Below, piece by piece: positions 17,407 to 25,612 of a stretch of DNA of 64,000 nucleotides; position 1 is the first letter of the stretch, and every line of letters starts with the position of its first letter. The notes below the pieces were generated by a model. It was not told the DNA's origin. It made no database searches and was given only the letters and a program-made list of their open reading frames with translations. The stretch is from NCBI GenBank assembly GCA_038229295.1, contig JBBROO010000009.1, positions 1-64,000 of the forward strand, given 5' to 3'. This DNA is from JAJPGZ01 sp038229295. GTDB lineage: Bacteria > Verrucomicrobiota > Verrucomicrobiia > Chthoniobacterales > UBA10450. Both the position numbers and the translations under genes were made by a program.

Positions 17407-17961
17407 TCATTGTGTGTTTTCCTTCTTGTTTTTTTGTCGTTCTCTTGCTTCGGCAACAATTGGGTCAATTTTGGGGGCGACTTCGGCTTTCTTCTCGGCG
17501 AGGTATCCGTCCTTGCCCAGCCGAGTAAGCTTGGCAAATTCCGCGGCTTCCGTGGTCTTCAATCCGCTGAGGGGTTGCTGCAGCGTAAGCTTCCGCCTCA
17601 AGAAAAACTCGAACTCGGTGGAAAGCTCGGTATCTCCGGAAATCATAGTGGCGTATTCTTCGATCAATCCGAATCTCTCGACTGCGCGCCAGTATTTATG
17701 AAGATTGCGCCGGTAAAACCAGTTTGCGTAATAAGACATGGGATGCGCTAGGCGCATTGCTCCGAAGAACGGCAATAGCGAAAGCGGATAGATAAGATTC
17801 AAGATGTAATAGCCGCCGATTGGCGGTAATCCGACTCCTTGTGCAACCGCCGCGACCAAGCCGACGATCGCCATACCGAATTTAGCTTTGAGGAAGCAGA
17901 CCACTAAACACAGAAGCCATATCAGCGAAATCGCAATGGGAACCAGCGTCTGGGCGTCCAT
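17407..17961 (-). CDS. Cassette-encoded membrane protein, 184 aa
   Basis: The start MDAQTLVPIAISLIWLLCL lies 3 bases after the recombination point of attC site 3, so the cassette boundary decides the start. Hydrophobic segments lie at about residues 6-24, 29-45 and 50-70 (YYILNLIYPLSLLPFFGAM). The rest is soluble and ends in a Lys/Arg/Glu-rich tail (EARERQKNKKENTQ). I do not recognise the family. Its stop lies 12 bases before attC site 2. The open frame extends upstream through attC to 18030, but those codons are recombination-site sequence. Confidence 0.75.
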   Translation of the reverse strand: MDAQTLVPIAISLIWLLCLVVCFLKAKFGMAIVGLVAAVAQGVGLPPIGGYYILNLIYPLSLLPFFGAMRLAHPMSYYANWFYRRNLHKYWRAVERFGLIEEYATMISGDTELSTEFEFFLRRKLTLQQPLSGLKTTEAAEFAKLTRLGKDGYLAEKKAEVAPKIDPIVAEARERQKNKKENTQ

Positions 17962-17963
17962 AA

Positions 17964-18086
17964 GCCTAACGAGACAAAGATGAGCTGCCGCGAGCGAGGA
18001 CACGCGTGGCTGCGGCTTGAGGCGTTGCACTCATACAAAACTGGATAGTACGGCGGCTCGCGGTCGGCTCCATCGATTAGTTAGGC
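17964..18086 (-). repeat. attC-like recombination site 3
   Basis: GCCTAAC at 17964-17970 faces its exact complement GTTAGGC at 18080-18086; length 123 nt. Inner arms GAGCTGCCGCGAGC and GCTCGCGGTCGGCTC pair with a one-base bulge and one mismatch. The layout equals that of site 1. Confidence 0.85.
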
Positions 18087-18117
18087 TGCATTAACGTACA
18101 CAACAAATACCAAACAA

Positions 18118-18147
18118 ATGCTAGCTCGCTGCATCGCCTGGTTAGAT
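18118..18147 (-). repeat. Partial attC-like site (one half only)
   Basis: The segment GCTCGCTGCATCGCCTGGTTAGAT at the end of the next gene matches the end of the complete sites. No partner RYYYAAC arm is found 116 bases away, because attC site 3 begins 55 bases further on. It looks like a truncated or fused site left by a deletion between neighbouring attC sites. Confidence 0.6.
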
Positions 18148-18154
18148 GTTGTTG

Positions 18155-18448
18155 TCACTGGGGTGGTGGCGATGTCGTCGCGGCCGGCGAAAGTGCTGGC
18201 ACAGCTGTGGATGCCCTACCCGGGGGCGATTCTCTCCAGGTACGATACTGCACGAGGAACGACGCAACGAGGACTAATAACGTGAGAACGGCAACTGCCG
18301 TTGCGAACCACCAACGACGCACTTTTTTCTGCTCTTGGCGGCGATCCCACTCGAATTTGGCACCCGGATAATCGAAATGGCTGGGCTGCTGACTGCTCAG
18401 GAATGCCCGCAGCTCATCATCGTTGTATTCACGAGGCCGCTTTGACAT
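18155..18448 (-). CDS. Cassette-associated single-pass membrane protein, 97 aa
   Basis: The N-terminal half is hydrophilic (SKRPREYNDDELRAFLSSQQ), followed by a basic stretch and one transmembrane helix near residues 46-67 (WWFATAVAVLTLLVLVASFL). The Pro/Ser/Ala-rich tail would lie outside the membrane. I do not recognise the family. The stop is 7 bases from a partial attC site, making this the first cassette next to nadE. Upstream, GACCCAATTTTTGG faces CCAAATTTTTGGGTC, an AT-rich inverted repeat that could be a promoter or attachment region. Confidence 0.65.
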   Translation of the reverse strand: MSKRPREYNDDELRAFLSSQQPSHFDYPGAKFEWDRRQEQKKVRRWWFATAVAVLTLLVLVASFLVQYRTWRESPPGRASTAVPALSPAATTSPPPQ

Positions 18449-18538
18449 CTAGAAAGAATTCGACCCAATTTTTGGACCTTTCAAGAGAAATGCCAAATTT
18501 TTGGGTCTAATCCGGCTTTGAATTTCGAGTTGAAAATT

Positions 18539-20167
18539 TCAATCGACGTACTTCTGCGCGATCGGCATGCGGCGGCCGACACCGAAGGCGCGCGCGGTCA
18601 CGCGAAGTCCGGGCGCGGCTTGTTCGCGTTTGTATTCGTTAAGATCGACGCGGCGTTGCACCCAACGCACCGTTTTTTCGTCGAAACCATGCGCGATGAT
18701 GTCGCGCGCGCTCAGATTTTCTTCGACATAAAACCGCAGGATCTCATCGAGAATCTCGTAGGGCGGCAGGGTGTCCTGATCCTTTTGGTCCGGCTTCAGC
18801 TCGGCACTTGGTGGCTTATCGATTGTCGATCTTGGAATGATTTCGCCGTCGCGATTAATCCAGCGCGCGAGTTCGTAGACCATCGTCTTGGGCACGTCGC
18901 TGATGGCCGCCAGTCCGCCCGCCATGTCGCCGTAAATGGTGCAATAGCCCACCGCGAGCTCGCTTTTGTTTCCCGTTGTCAGCAAGAGATGACCGAATTT
19001 GTTAGAGAGCGCCATCAGAGTCATGGCGCGCAATCGCGGCTGCATATTCTCTTCGGTCGTGTCTTCCGGCATCCCGCGAAATATTTCGGCGACTTGCGCT
19101 TTGAAGACCGCGAATGCATCCGTGATCGGGATCTCCAAAAATTTAATACCGAGCGTCTTGGCCAGCGCGCGCGCATCGGAGACACTTCCGGGCGAGGAAT
19201 ACTGGCTGGGCATGGCGACGCCGACGACGTTTTCGGCGCCGAGCGCATCCGCCGCGATCGCGGCTACCACCGCAGAATCAATTCCGCCGCTCAAGCCGAG
19301 AACGGCCGTCTTGAAATTGCACTTCCGCAGGTAATCGCACACGCCTAACGACAGCGCCGCAAAGAGATCTTCGCCCGCCGCGCGCTCGCGAAGATCGACA
19401 ATGGATTTTGTATTGGAGTCGATCACCACCTCGTCCTCGCGAAATGGCGCCAACTGCGCCGTCAGATTGCCGGCAGAATCGACCGCGATGGAATTGCCAT
19501 CGAACACGAGTTGATCGTTTCCGCCGACGGCATTGCAGTAGAAAATCGGGCGTTCGTAGGTGCGCGCCAGCGCCCCGACCATTTCGCGGCGAACGCCCGG
19601 CTTGTGCAGACTAAACGGTGACGCGCTCAGATTGACAATGAGCTCCGCGCCCTGCTCGATGAGACTGCGCACGGGTTCGACATCGTAAAGCGGCCGCGGC
19701 AAATAATGTTCCGTCCAAATATCTTCGCAGATGGTCACGCCGATCTTTTTGCTGCCGAGACCGAGCGGCGCGACCTGCGTGGCCGGCTCGAAATAGCGGT
19801 CTTCATCGAACACATCGTAAGTCGGCAAAAGCGATTTGTGCGCTTTTTGAATCGGCTGGCCGGCTTGAAGTAATGCGGCGGCGTTGTGAAATTGTTTGCC
19901 GCGTTCTTCGTTAAGATCGACAAATCCCACCAGCAATGCGGCCCCGCGGACATGGGCCTGCAATTTTTGCACGATCTCCAGATTTTGCGGAACGAAGCGC
20001 GATTTAAGAACAAGGTCCTGCGGCGGATAGCCGGGGATCGAAAGTTCCGGCGTGAGAATTAGCTCGGCGCCGGCGGCGGACAATCGGTCGTAAGCGGAAA
20101 CGATCTTTTCGAAAGTCCCTTTGAGATCGCCGACCGTCGGATTGAGTTGGGCAAAGCCGATCTTCAT
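18539..20167 (-). CDS. nadE: Glutamine-dependent NAD+ synthetase
   Basis: A 542-residue two-domain enzyme. The N-terminal nitrilase-type glutaminase shows the catalytic triad: Glu in TPELSIPGYPP, Lys in KSLLPTYDVFDEDRYF and Cys in TICEDIW. The C-terminal synthetase has the ATP pyrophosphatase loop LGLSGGIDSAVVAAIA near residue 288 and GNKSELAVGYCTIYGD further on. It makes NAD+ from deamido-NAD, ATP and glutamine-derived ammonia. The start MKIGFAQLNPTVGD at 20167 is chosen over one at 20206 because nitrilase domains begin at this strand. It is followed by the cassette array. Confidence 0.95.
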   Translation of the reverse strand: MKIGFAQLNPTVGDLKGTFEKIVSAYDRLSAAGAELILTPELSIPGYPPQDLVLKSRFVPQNLEIVQKLQAHVRGAALLVGFVDLNEERGKQFHNAAALLQAGQPIQKAHKSLLPTYDVFDEDRYFEPATQVAPLGLGSKKIGVTICEDIWTEHYLPRPLYDVEPVRSLIEQGAELIVNLSASPFSLHKPGVRREMVGALARTYERPIFYCNAVGGNDQLVFDGNSIAVDSAGNLTAQLAPFREDEVVIDSNTKSIVDLRERAAGEDLFAALSLGVCDYLRKCNFKTAVLGLSGGIDSAVVAAIAADALGAENVVGVAMPSQYSSPGSVSDARALAKTLGIKFLEIPITDAFAVFKAQVAEIFRGMPEDTTEENMQPRLRAMTLMALSNKFGHLLLTTGNKSELAVGYCTIYGDMAGGLAAISDVPKTMVYELARWINRDGEIIPRSTIDKPPSAELKPDQKDQDTLPPYEILDEILRFYVEENLSARDIIAHGFDEKTVRWVQRRVDLNEYKREQAAPGLRVTARAFGVGRRMPIAQKYVD

Positions 20168-20223
20168 CTGCGTAACGCAGATTATGCGCAACGCAGACGC
20201 CAGCAATCGCTCTTTTGCGCGGT

Positions 20224-20376
20224 TTAGTTACTGCCCATCACCGAGTGATGTTTGTAACCCTTGTTCAACGCATCATCGGCGCCTTCGACGAAGACTTTGC
20301 CCCATTCGATGAGCGAAGCGGCGAGAAACCCGGCGATGGCGCAGAGAATGACTTTCTGCATGAACGTGGCGTGCAT
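20224..20376 (-). CDS. Small membrane protein, 50 aa
   Basis: The frame encodes MHATFMQKVILCAIAGFLAA and continues with SLIEWGKVFVEGADDAL to a polar tail ending HHSVMGSN. One hydrophobic helix lies near residues 8-22. It follows the CPBP gene by 35 bases in the same direction and precedes nadE by 56 bases, so it may belong to this operon. An internal ATG (residue 6) could be the start. A dispersed-motif copy sits at its 5' edge. The coding call rests on composition and spacing only. Confidence 0.5.
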   Translation of the reverse strand: MHATFMQKVILCAIAGFLAASLIEWGKVFVEGADDALNKGYKHHSVMGSN

Positions 20377-20411
20377 GTCGATCTAACGAGCACGTGGGGT
20401 GCCATGCCCGG

Positions 20412-21083
20412 TCACCAAAAACCCCATTGGCCCGTCCGCATGATCCAGAGACCGAGAAGGAGATTAGTCACGGCATGAGTGAGCACGCACGTCGCGAGAT
20501 TTTTGCTCCAGTAAACGACCATGTTGTAGAGCACGCCGGTCAAAATTGCCGCGGCCCAATCAGGTTGCGAATGCGAAAATCCGAACGCCAGGGTCACGAT
20601 CGAAAACGACAACCACGAAAACGTTCCGAAGGGAACGCGGTCAAATTTTTCGTCGATCAAGTAGCGCAAAAGAAAACCGCGCCAGAAGATTTCTTCGACT
20701 AACGGCACCACCACCACGAGGCGCAGAAAACGAAACAATATGGTCGGCCAATAAAGCGACGATTGGTTAGCGAACAGATCGGGATTAAAACCATCGATGC
20801 GGCGGGCGTAACCGAAAAATGCCTGCGGCGAAATCCAAAGAATGAATACGAGAATGCCGATTGCGATTCCAATCATGAGCCGCCGTGGCGGAGTGATGGA
20901 AGATTCTCGCCACCACTTCACCAGCAGAAATCCACACACGAGCGTTTGCAGCGGATAGATCCAGTATTCGCAACGGCGCAGCCAGATGTGATTGTCGATC
21001 TTGTGGAGTCCACTCGTTAGCGCGAGGAAGCCGCAAAAGACCAGCATCGGCGCGATGTAGGCGGTTACTTTTTTTGCCGGCAT
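20412..21083 (-). CDS. CPBP-family intramembrane metalloprotease (CAAX-protease related)
   Basis: A 223-residue protein with about seven hydrophobic segments. The CPBP/ABI motifs are all present: EEIFWRGFLLRYLID near residue 140, FGFSHSQPDWAAA near 177 and HAVTNLLLGLW near 205. Glu and His residues of these motifs form the intramembrane active site. The form resembles CAAX-protease-related proteins found with exosortase systems, but no exosortase is present here. It presumably cleaves or processes membrane-attached peptides; the substrate is unknown. Confidence 0.85.
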   Translation of the reverse strand: MPAKKVTAYIAPMLVFCGFLALTSGLHKIDNHIWLRRCEYWIYPLQTLVCGFLLVKWWRESSITPPRRLMIGIAIGILVFILWISPQAFFGYARRIDGFNPDLFANQSSLYWPTILFRFLRLVVVVPLVEEIFWRGFLLRYLIDEKFDRVPFGTFSWLSFSIVTLAFGFSHSQPDWAAAILTGVLYNMVVYWSKNLATCVLTHAVTNLLLGLWIMRTGQWGFW

Positions 21084-21125
21084 GACAATTGCAGATTAGA
21101 CATTTATTCGTACTTTGAGCTGACG

Positions 21126-21392
21126 ATGGCGGAGAGGGACACAAATGCCAATGCGGGATCGAAGGACCTCGACCCGGAGCAATTGACGCGGTTGCTCGAG
21201 CTCGAACTCATCCAGAAACGCGCGGAATGGAAAAACGCCGGCGCGCGTCGCCGCGGTCTTCGCACGGCCAGCTTTGTCTTTCTGTTTTTGCTCATCGCCG
21301 CGTCAGTCATCGCGTTTCTGTTCATGTCATCGGTCATGCAGGAGCGGCGCGCTAATCAACCGCCGCCCACGGAAGCGAACGCTCCGAAGTGA
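21126..21392 (+). CDS. Small single-pass membrane protein, 88 aa
   Basis: The N-terminal half is polar with a predicted helix (LDPEQLTRLLELELIQKRAE), followed by a basic patch (ARRRGLR) and one transmembrane segment at about residues 47-67 (ASFVFLFLLIAASVIAFLFM). The C-terminal end is Pro-rich. The positive-inside rule places the N-terminal half in the cytoplasm. I do not recognise the family. It is divergent from the CPBP gene with 42 bases between starts. Confidence 0.7.
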   Translation: MAERDTNANAGSKDLDPEQLTRLLELELIQKRAEWKNAGARRRGLRTASFVFLFLLIAASVIAFLFMSSVMQERRANQPPPTEANAPK

Positions 21393-21441
21393 CGATGTCG
21401 ATCTTGCCGAGTCGCGCCCTCGTTAGGCGCGACTCCACCCG

Positions 21442-22302
21442 CTATCGCACCGTAGTCGCCGCTGGCTTCTTGATTTCGGCGACAGCCTGACCGGTTTTGC
21501 GATCGTTGATAACAAACGTGTTGTTATTACCCAGTTTCGACCATGGACCGCGCGGCACTTCGCTGAAGTCGACAAATTTCCAATCGGTCACGTCGGTCGT
21601 CTGCAATCCGAGATAATCGCGCACCGCCGGCGAAACATCGAGACCGGCGCCTTTGTTCAAATTCGGTTTCGGACGCTCGTTCCCGAAAACATATTGCCAG
21701 TGATCCGTGCGAAACGGACCAGCATCTTCCCATTGCGCGTAAACAACTTTGTCGCCTTTGCGAATCGCGATCCAGCGGTCCTTGCAGGTCGAAACGCCAG
21801 GGCCTTGATAGGCCGCTTTGAACCACGGCACCACTTGCGGCGCTTCCGGGCGATGTCCGGTGTTCGCCTTATCATTGTAAGGCAGCGCGCAATAAAATGG
21901 ATTTTGTCGCGGCGTGAATTTAACCGGCGCGTAGTTACTCCGGCGTAAGGCCGTCGGGTCATCGAACCCGCCATAGCTGCTCGTCCAATCTTTGTCCCAC
22001 GAGCTGGAGCGGTTCGGCACCGGATTATTTCCGCTCGGTTCTTCGCCAATCCAAAACACCGTCGTGACGATTTGTTTTTTCCACGGATAACGCTCGCCCA
22101 CCTCCGGAGTGGACGAAGACAGATGTCGCGGCGCAAACGCCACCGAATCGACGTTAAGCAAAATATCGTCGGAGAGTTTGTCCGATTTTTTGCTGACCTT
22201 CATCTTCGACGGATTTCCTTTCACCGGCGCCGATTGGGCAAAGAGCGACGAGACCGATGATAAGACAACTGCGACGGTGTGAATAATCGTTCCTGGTTTC
22301 AT
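21442..22302 (-). CDS. Secreted protein with possible RlpA-like double-psi beta-barrel
   Basis: A 286-residue protein with a signal peptide of about 22 residues (IIHTVAVVLSSVSSLFAQS). The C-terminal part contains VVYAQWEDAGPFRTDHWQYV and GAGLDVSPAVRDYLGL, which resemble the D-x-G-P-F and I-D-L-S-x-A-A-A segments of RlpA/3D-type barrels. The middle is rich in Trp, Pro and Asn. If the likeness holds, it would bind or cut cell-wall glycan, but this is a weak resemblance. It is convergent with the preceding small membrane-protein gene. Confidence 0.65.
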   Translation of the reverse strand: MKPGTIIHTVAVVLSSVSSLFAQSAPVKGNPSKMKVSKKSDKLSDDILLNVDSVAFAPRHLSSSTPEVGERYPWKKQIVTTVFWIGEEPSGNNPVPNRSSSWDKDWTSSYGGFDDPTALRRSNYAPVKFTPRQNPFYCALPYNDKANTGHRPEAPQVVPWFKAAYQGPGVSTCKDRWIAIRKGDKVVYAQWEDAGPFRTDHWQYVFGNERPKPNLNKGAGLDVSPAVRDYLGLQTTDVTDWKFVDFSEVPRGPWSKLGNNNTFVINDRKTGQAVAEIKKPAATTVR

Positions 22303-22494
22303 TGCAAAAATCCTGCGGCGCGGAGCGTCGGGAGCGAGAGAAGGTTCTCTCTCATGATTCGAATACCATAGCGCAAATGCGCGTAATTGGCTCCGAATTT
22401 GTTACTGCGCTAATGAAGCGCCGCGGAATTTGCCGGCAAAGTCGAATGAGTCAACAAACTTTTCCCCGCCGTAAAATTTGGCTACGCTGAATCT

Positions 22495-23361
22495 ATGATG
22501 CGTCTCGTTCTCTGTCTCTGTCTCGCGACGACAACACTTTTTGCCGACGCAAGATCGACATCTTCACCGCCCACGATCACGGCCGCGTTTTGGAACATCC
22601 AATGGTTCCCGGGCGCCCGCGCAAATCCGTCATCGCGCGAAGAAGCTCACCAAATCGACGCCGTCCACGCCGACATCGCGCAAATTAATCCCGATATCAT
22701 CGGCATGGAAGAAGTGCGCGATTTCGCCCAAGCCGCCGTCGCCGTGCAGCCGCTTGGCGGATTCAACGTCGATGTGTGCGCGAATTTTCCGCCGCGCGAA
22801 GGCCAACCGCACGCGCAGGAAGTCGCTATCGCCAGCCGGTTGCAACCGCTGAGCGCGTGGGCCGAGGAATGGAAAACCGCCGGGGCGATGACGCCGCCGC
22901 GTGGTTTTGCTTTCGCCGCGTATGAGATCGCGCCGCGCCGATTGCTCTTTGTTTACGGCGTGCATTTGAAAAGTAATCGCGGCGATATTCTCGAAAACGT
23001 TGCGATGCGGCAGGAATCGATTCGCCAGTTGCGTTCCCACATCGCGGCGATGGAACAGGCTTACGGAAAACTCGGCGCCATCAGTCTCATCGTCGGCGGC
23101 GATTTCAATACTTCGCTCGACGATCCGCGCTTTGCGGCGGAAACAACTTTACGCGAGTTAATCAAAGCCGGTTTTCTTTGGACCTGGCAGAATGTTCCGG
23201 CAGCATCACGCGCGTCGCTGCCACCGGGCCGCGATTTTCCGGCGGCATCTTTCGATCACATCTTTTATCGCGGACTGACATTGCGCAAAGCGTGGGTCGC
23301 AAACACTTCGTCGCATTCCAGCGATCACCGCGCGGTCGTCGCCACATTCGATCTGCCCTAA
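22495..23361 (+). CDS. Secreted endonuclease/exonuclease/phosphatase-family protein
   Basis: A 288-residue protein with a signal peptide (RLVLCLCLATTTLFADA). The EEP fold motifs are visible: FWNIQWFPG at the first strand, IGMEEVRD with the metal-binding Glu, VGGDFNTSLDDPRF with Asp and Asn, and the terminal SSDHRAVVATF with the catalytic Asp-His. It may be an extracellular nuclease or phosphoesterase. A full dispersed motif at 22551 lies in the codons just after the signal peptide. Confidence 0.88.
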   Translation: MMRLVLCLCLATTTLFADARSTSSPPTITAAFWNIQWFPGARANPSSREEAHQIDAVHADIAQINPDIIGMEEVRDFAQAAVAVQPLGGFNVDVCANFPPREGQPHAQEVAIASRLQPLSAWAEEWKTAGAMTPPRGFAFAAYEIAPRRLLFVYGVHLKSNRGDILENVAMRQESIRQLRSHIAAMEQAYGKLGAISLIVGGDFNTSLDDPRFAAETTLRELIKAGFLWTWQNVPAASRASLPPGRDFPAASFDHIFYRGLTLRKAWVANTSSHSSDHRAVVATFDLP

Positions 23362-23399
23362 ATGCGCGCCACGCCGTAGCGCAGCGCAGGCGGGTCGAT

Positions 23400-24773
23400 C
23401 TAATCGAGAAATTTTCCCGGATTCAAAATTCCGTTGGGATCGAGCACCGCCTTCAGTTTGCGGTGCATCTCGCGCGCGACATCGCTGGTCGCTTCCGGCC
23501 ACCACCGTTTCTTGGCCAAACCGATTCCGTGTTCGCCGGTGATGACGCCGCCCCACGCCAGCACTTGCGCGAAAAGTTCGTCCAGCGCGCGGTCCACTTT
23601 CGCCCGCACCGCAAGATCGACATAGTTATCCGCCATGATGTTGACGTGCACGTTGCCATCTCCGGCATGACCGAAACAGGCGATCGGAAATCCATGCTTC
23701 TTCTGCAATCTCTCCGCGAACTCGACAAGATCGACAATGTGACTTCGCGGGACGACCACGTCCTGGTTCAGTTTCGTTAGGCCGGTGGCGCGCAGCGAAT
23801 TGCTGAATTCGCGGCGCAGGGCCCAAAGCTTTTCGCAATCTTCCTCTCCCGTCGCCATCTCCAGCGCATTCGGTTTTTTGTTCGCCAGCAAATCGCGAAC
23901 AGCTTCCGCTTCGCTCCGCACGCTCTCCACCTGGCCATCAAGATCGACAAGGAGATGTGCGCTGCCTGATGGCACGATCGCCTTGCCGATTTTCTCGCGC
24001 GCGGCTTCGAGCGTGAAACTGTCCGCGATTTCGAGTGACGACGGCAAAAATCCCGCCGCGAAAATCTCCTGCACCGCTTCGGCCGCGTGCGATATCTTGC
24101 CGAACGCCGCTGAAAGTGTCGCGCGCGCCGGCGGCAACGGAAGCAAGCGCAACGTGATTTCCGTGACGATGCCCAGCATCCCTTCCGAGCCGACAAACAA
24201 TCCGATGAGATTGAATCCGGTTTTGTTTTTGTGCACGCGTCCGCCGCTTCGCAACACGTCGCCATTCGCCAGCACCACTTCGAGACCGATGACGTAATTG
24301 CGGGTGACGCCGTATTTTAAACAGCGCGGACCACCGGCGTTCGTCGCGATATTTCCGCCAAGGCTGCAATCTTTCATACTCGCGGGATCCGGCGGATAAA
24401 ATAATTTCTGCGCGCGCGCGGCCGCTTTCAGATCACCCGTAATCACGCCGGGCTCGACGATGGCGATCGCATCCGCGAAATGAACTTCCTTGATGCGATT
24501 CATGCGCATGAGCGAAAGCACGATTCCTTTTCGCGCTGGAACGCAGCCGCCGACATAACCGTATCCAGCGCCGCGCGCCGTCACCGGAATTCTTTTCTCG
24601 GTGGCAAACTTCAGCAGCTTGGAAACATCACTTGTCGATCTTGCGAAGACGACCACCTCCGGGGCCTCGGACGCGAACCATTTATCGCCGCTATGCGCGG
24701 CGAGCGTCGCTTCGTCATCACTGACAACGTTGTCGCCTAACAAATGTCGCAGCTCGTCCGCCAGCGACGTCAT
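23400..24773 (-). CDS. FAD-linked oxidase, glycolate/D-lactate dehydrogenase type
   Basis: A 457-residue flavoprotein. The PCMH-type FAD-binding domain has VTARGAGYGYVGGCVPARKG near residues 60-79 and CSLGGNIATNAGGPRCLKYG near 138. The C-terminal FAD-linked oxidase domain includes CFGHAGDGNVHVNIM near 357 and the ending TGEHGIGLAKKRWW. It probably oxidises D-lactate or glycolate and passes electrons to the respiratory chain. Its ATG overlaps the fabI stop by one base. Five or so dispersed-motif copies lie within this gene in different frames. Confidence 0.9.
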   Translation of the reverse strand: MTSLADELRHLLGDNVVSDDEATLAAHSGDKWFASEAPEVVVFARSTSDVSKLLKFATEKRIPVTARGAGYGYVGGCVPARKGIVLSLMRMNRIKEVHFADAIAIVEPGVITGDLKAAARAQKLFYPPDPASMKDCSLGGNIATNAGGPRCLKYGVTRNYVIGLEVVLANGDVLRSGGRVHKNKTGFNLIGLFVGSEGMLGIVTEITLRLLPLPPARATLSAAFGKISHAAEAVQEIFAAGFLPSSLEIADSFTLEAAREKIGKAIVPSGSAHLLVDLDGQVESVRSEAEAVRDLLANKKPNALEMATGEEDCEKLWALRREFSNSLRATGLTKLNQDVVVPRSHIVDLVEFAERLQKKHGFPIACFGHAGDGNVHVNIMADNYVDLAVRAKVDRALDELFAQVLAWGGVITGEHGIGLAKKRWWPEATSDVAREMHRKLKAVLDPNGILNPGKFLD

Positions 24774-25549
24774 TACATCCCCATAATTTGGTAACCACCA
24801 TCCACGTAGATTACCTGGCCGGTGATCGCGGCCGCGCCATCGCTCGCGAGGAACACGCCCGTCTCGCCGAGCTCTGCCGGATCGCAGCTGCGTTTCAACG
24901 GCGCGCGTTCCTGATAATGTTTCAACATGGCGCTGAACCCGCTGATGCCGCGCGCGGCCAGTGTGTTCACGGGTCCGGCTGAGATGCAGTTCACGCGAAT
25001 CTTTTTCGGGCCGAGATCGTAAGCGAGATAACGCGTGCTCGCTTCAAGACTGGCTTTGGCCACGCCCATGACGTTGTAATGCGGCACCACTTTCTCCGCG
25101 CCGTAATATGTCATCGCGAGAATGCTGCCGCCGTTCGTCATCAACGCTGAAGCTTCGCGCGCGAGCGCGACTAACGAATACGCACTGATGTCGTGCGCAG
25201 TTCGAAACGCTTCACGCGACGTGCTCACGAAGTCTCCCTCCAGTGCTTCCTTTGGGGCGAATGCGACCGAATGCAGCATAAGATCGACAACTTGCGTTTG
25301 TCCCCTCACCTGCTCGAAAAACTTTGCGATCTCGGCGTCGTTCGACACATCGCACGGGAAGAGCGGCGTCTGTTCGCCAAATTCACCGACGAGTTCCTCG
25401 ACGTTCTCTTTCAAGCGCTCGCCTTGATAATTGAAAATCAATTTCGCGCCCGCGTTCGCCCACGCCTTCGCGATCGCCCAGGCAATGCTGCGTTTGTTCG
25501 CCACGCCGAAAACGACGCCGGTTTTTCCAGCCAACACTTGTGCAGTCAT
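24773..25549 (-). CDS. fabI: Enoyl-[acyl-carrier-protein] reductase (NADH)
   Basis: A 258-residue short-chain dehydrogenase of the FabI subgroup. The NADH-binding loop is GVANKRSIAWAIAKAWANAG near residue 15. The catalytic Tyr-x6-Lys appears as YNVMGVAKASLEAS near 157, and SAGPVNTLAARGISGF near 190 is the substrate-loop signature. It reduces enoyl-ACP in the last step of fatty-acid elongation. The start MTAQVLAGKTGVVFG at 25549 is chosen over an upstream in-frame start; a dispersed motif lies directly before it. It overlaps the next gene by one base. Confidence 0.95.
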   Translation of the reverse strand: MTAQVLAGKTGVVFGVANKRSIAWAIAKAWANAGAKLIFNYQGERLKENVEELVGEFGEQTPLFPCDVSNDAEIAKFFEQVRGQTQVVDLMLHSVAFAPKEALEGDFVSTSREAFRTAHDISAYSLVALAREASALMTNGGSILAMTYYGAEKVVPHYNVMGVAKASLEASTRYLAYDLGPKKIRVNCISAGPVNTLAARGISGFSAMLKHYQERAPLKRSCDPAELGETGVFLASDGAAAITGQVIYVDGGYQIMGM

Positions 25550-25612
25550 ACAAGATCGACAATAGCATTGATCAATTGCCCGCAAAGCCAGTGTCGCGCT
25601 AGAGTAATCGCC

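Larger units (their letters stand above)
16465..18448 (-). mobile_element. Integron-type gene cassette array without integrase (CALIN)
   Basis: Three attC-like sites of identical length (123 nt) at 16465, 17273 and 17964, plus a partial fourth near 18141, separate short minus-strand genes. Each gene ends a few to about 30 bases before the following attC, and two genes start 3-11 bases after the preceding recombination point, as in integron cassettes. All cassette products are small predicted membrane proteins. No integron integrase is in the window. Arrays of attC sites lacking intI are known as CALINs. No copy of the dispersed AAGATCGACA motif occurs between about 16003 and 18822, consistent with foreign origin. 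Confidence 0.8.

Noticed and set aside
25193..25612. Upstream extension of the propeller gene giving a 1088-residue protein
   Set aside because: The extra codons are antisense to fabI, and a clear signal peptide begins at 25613.
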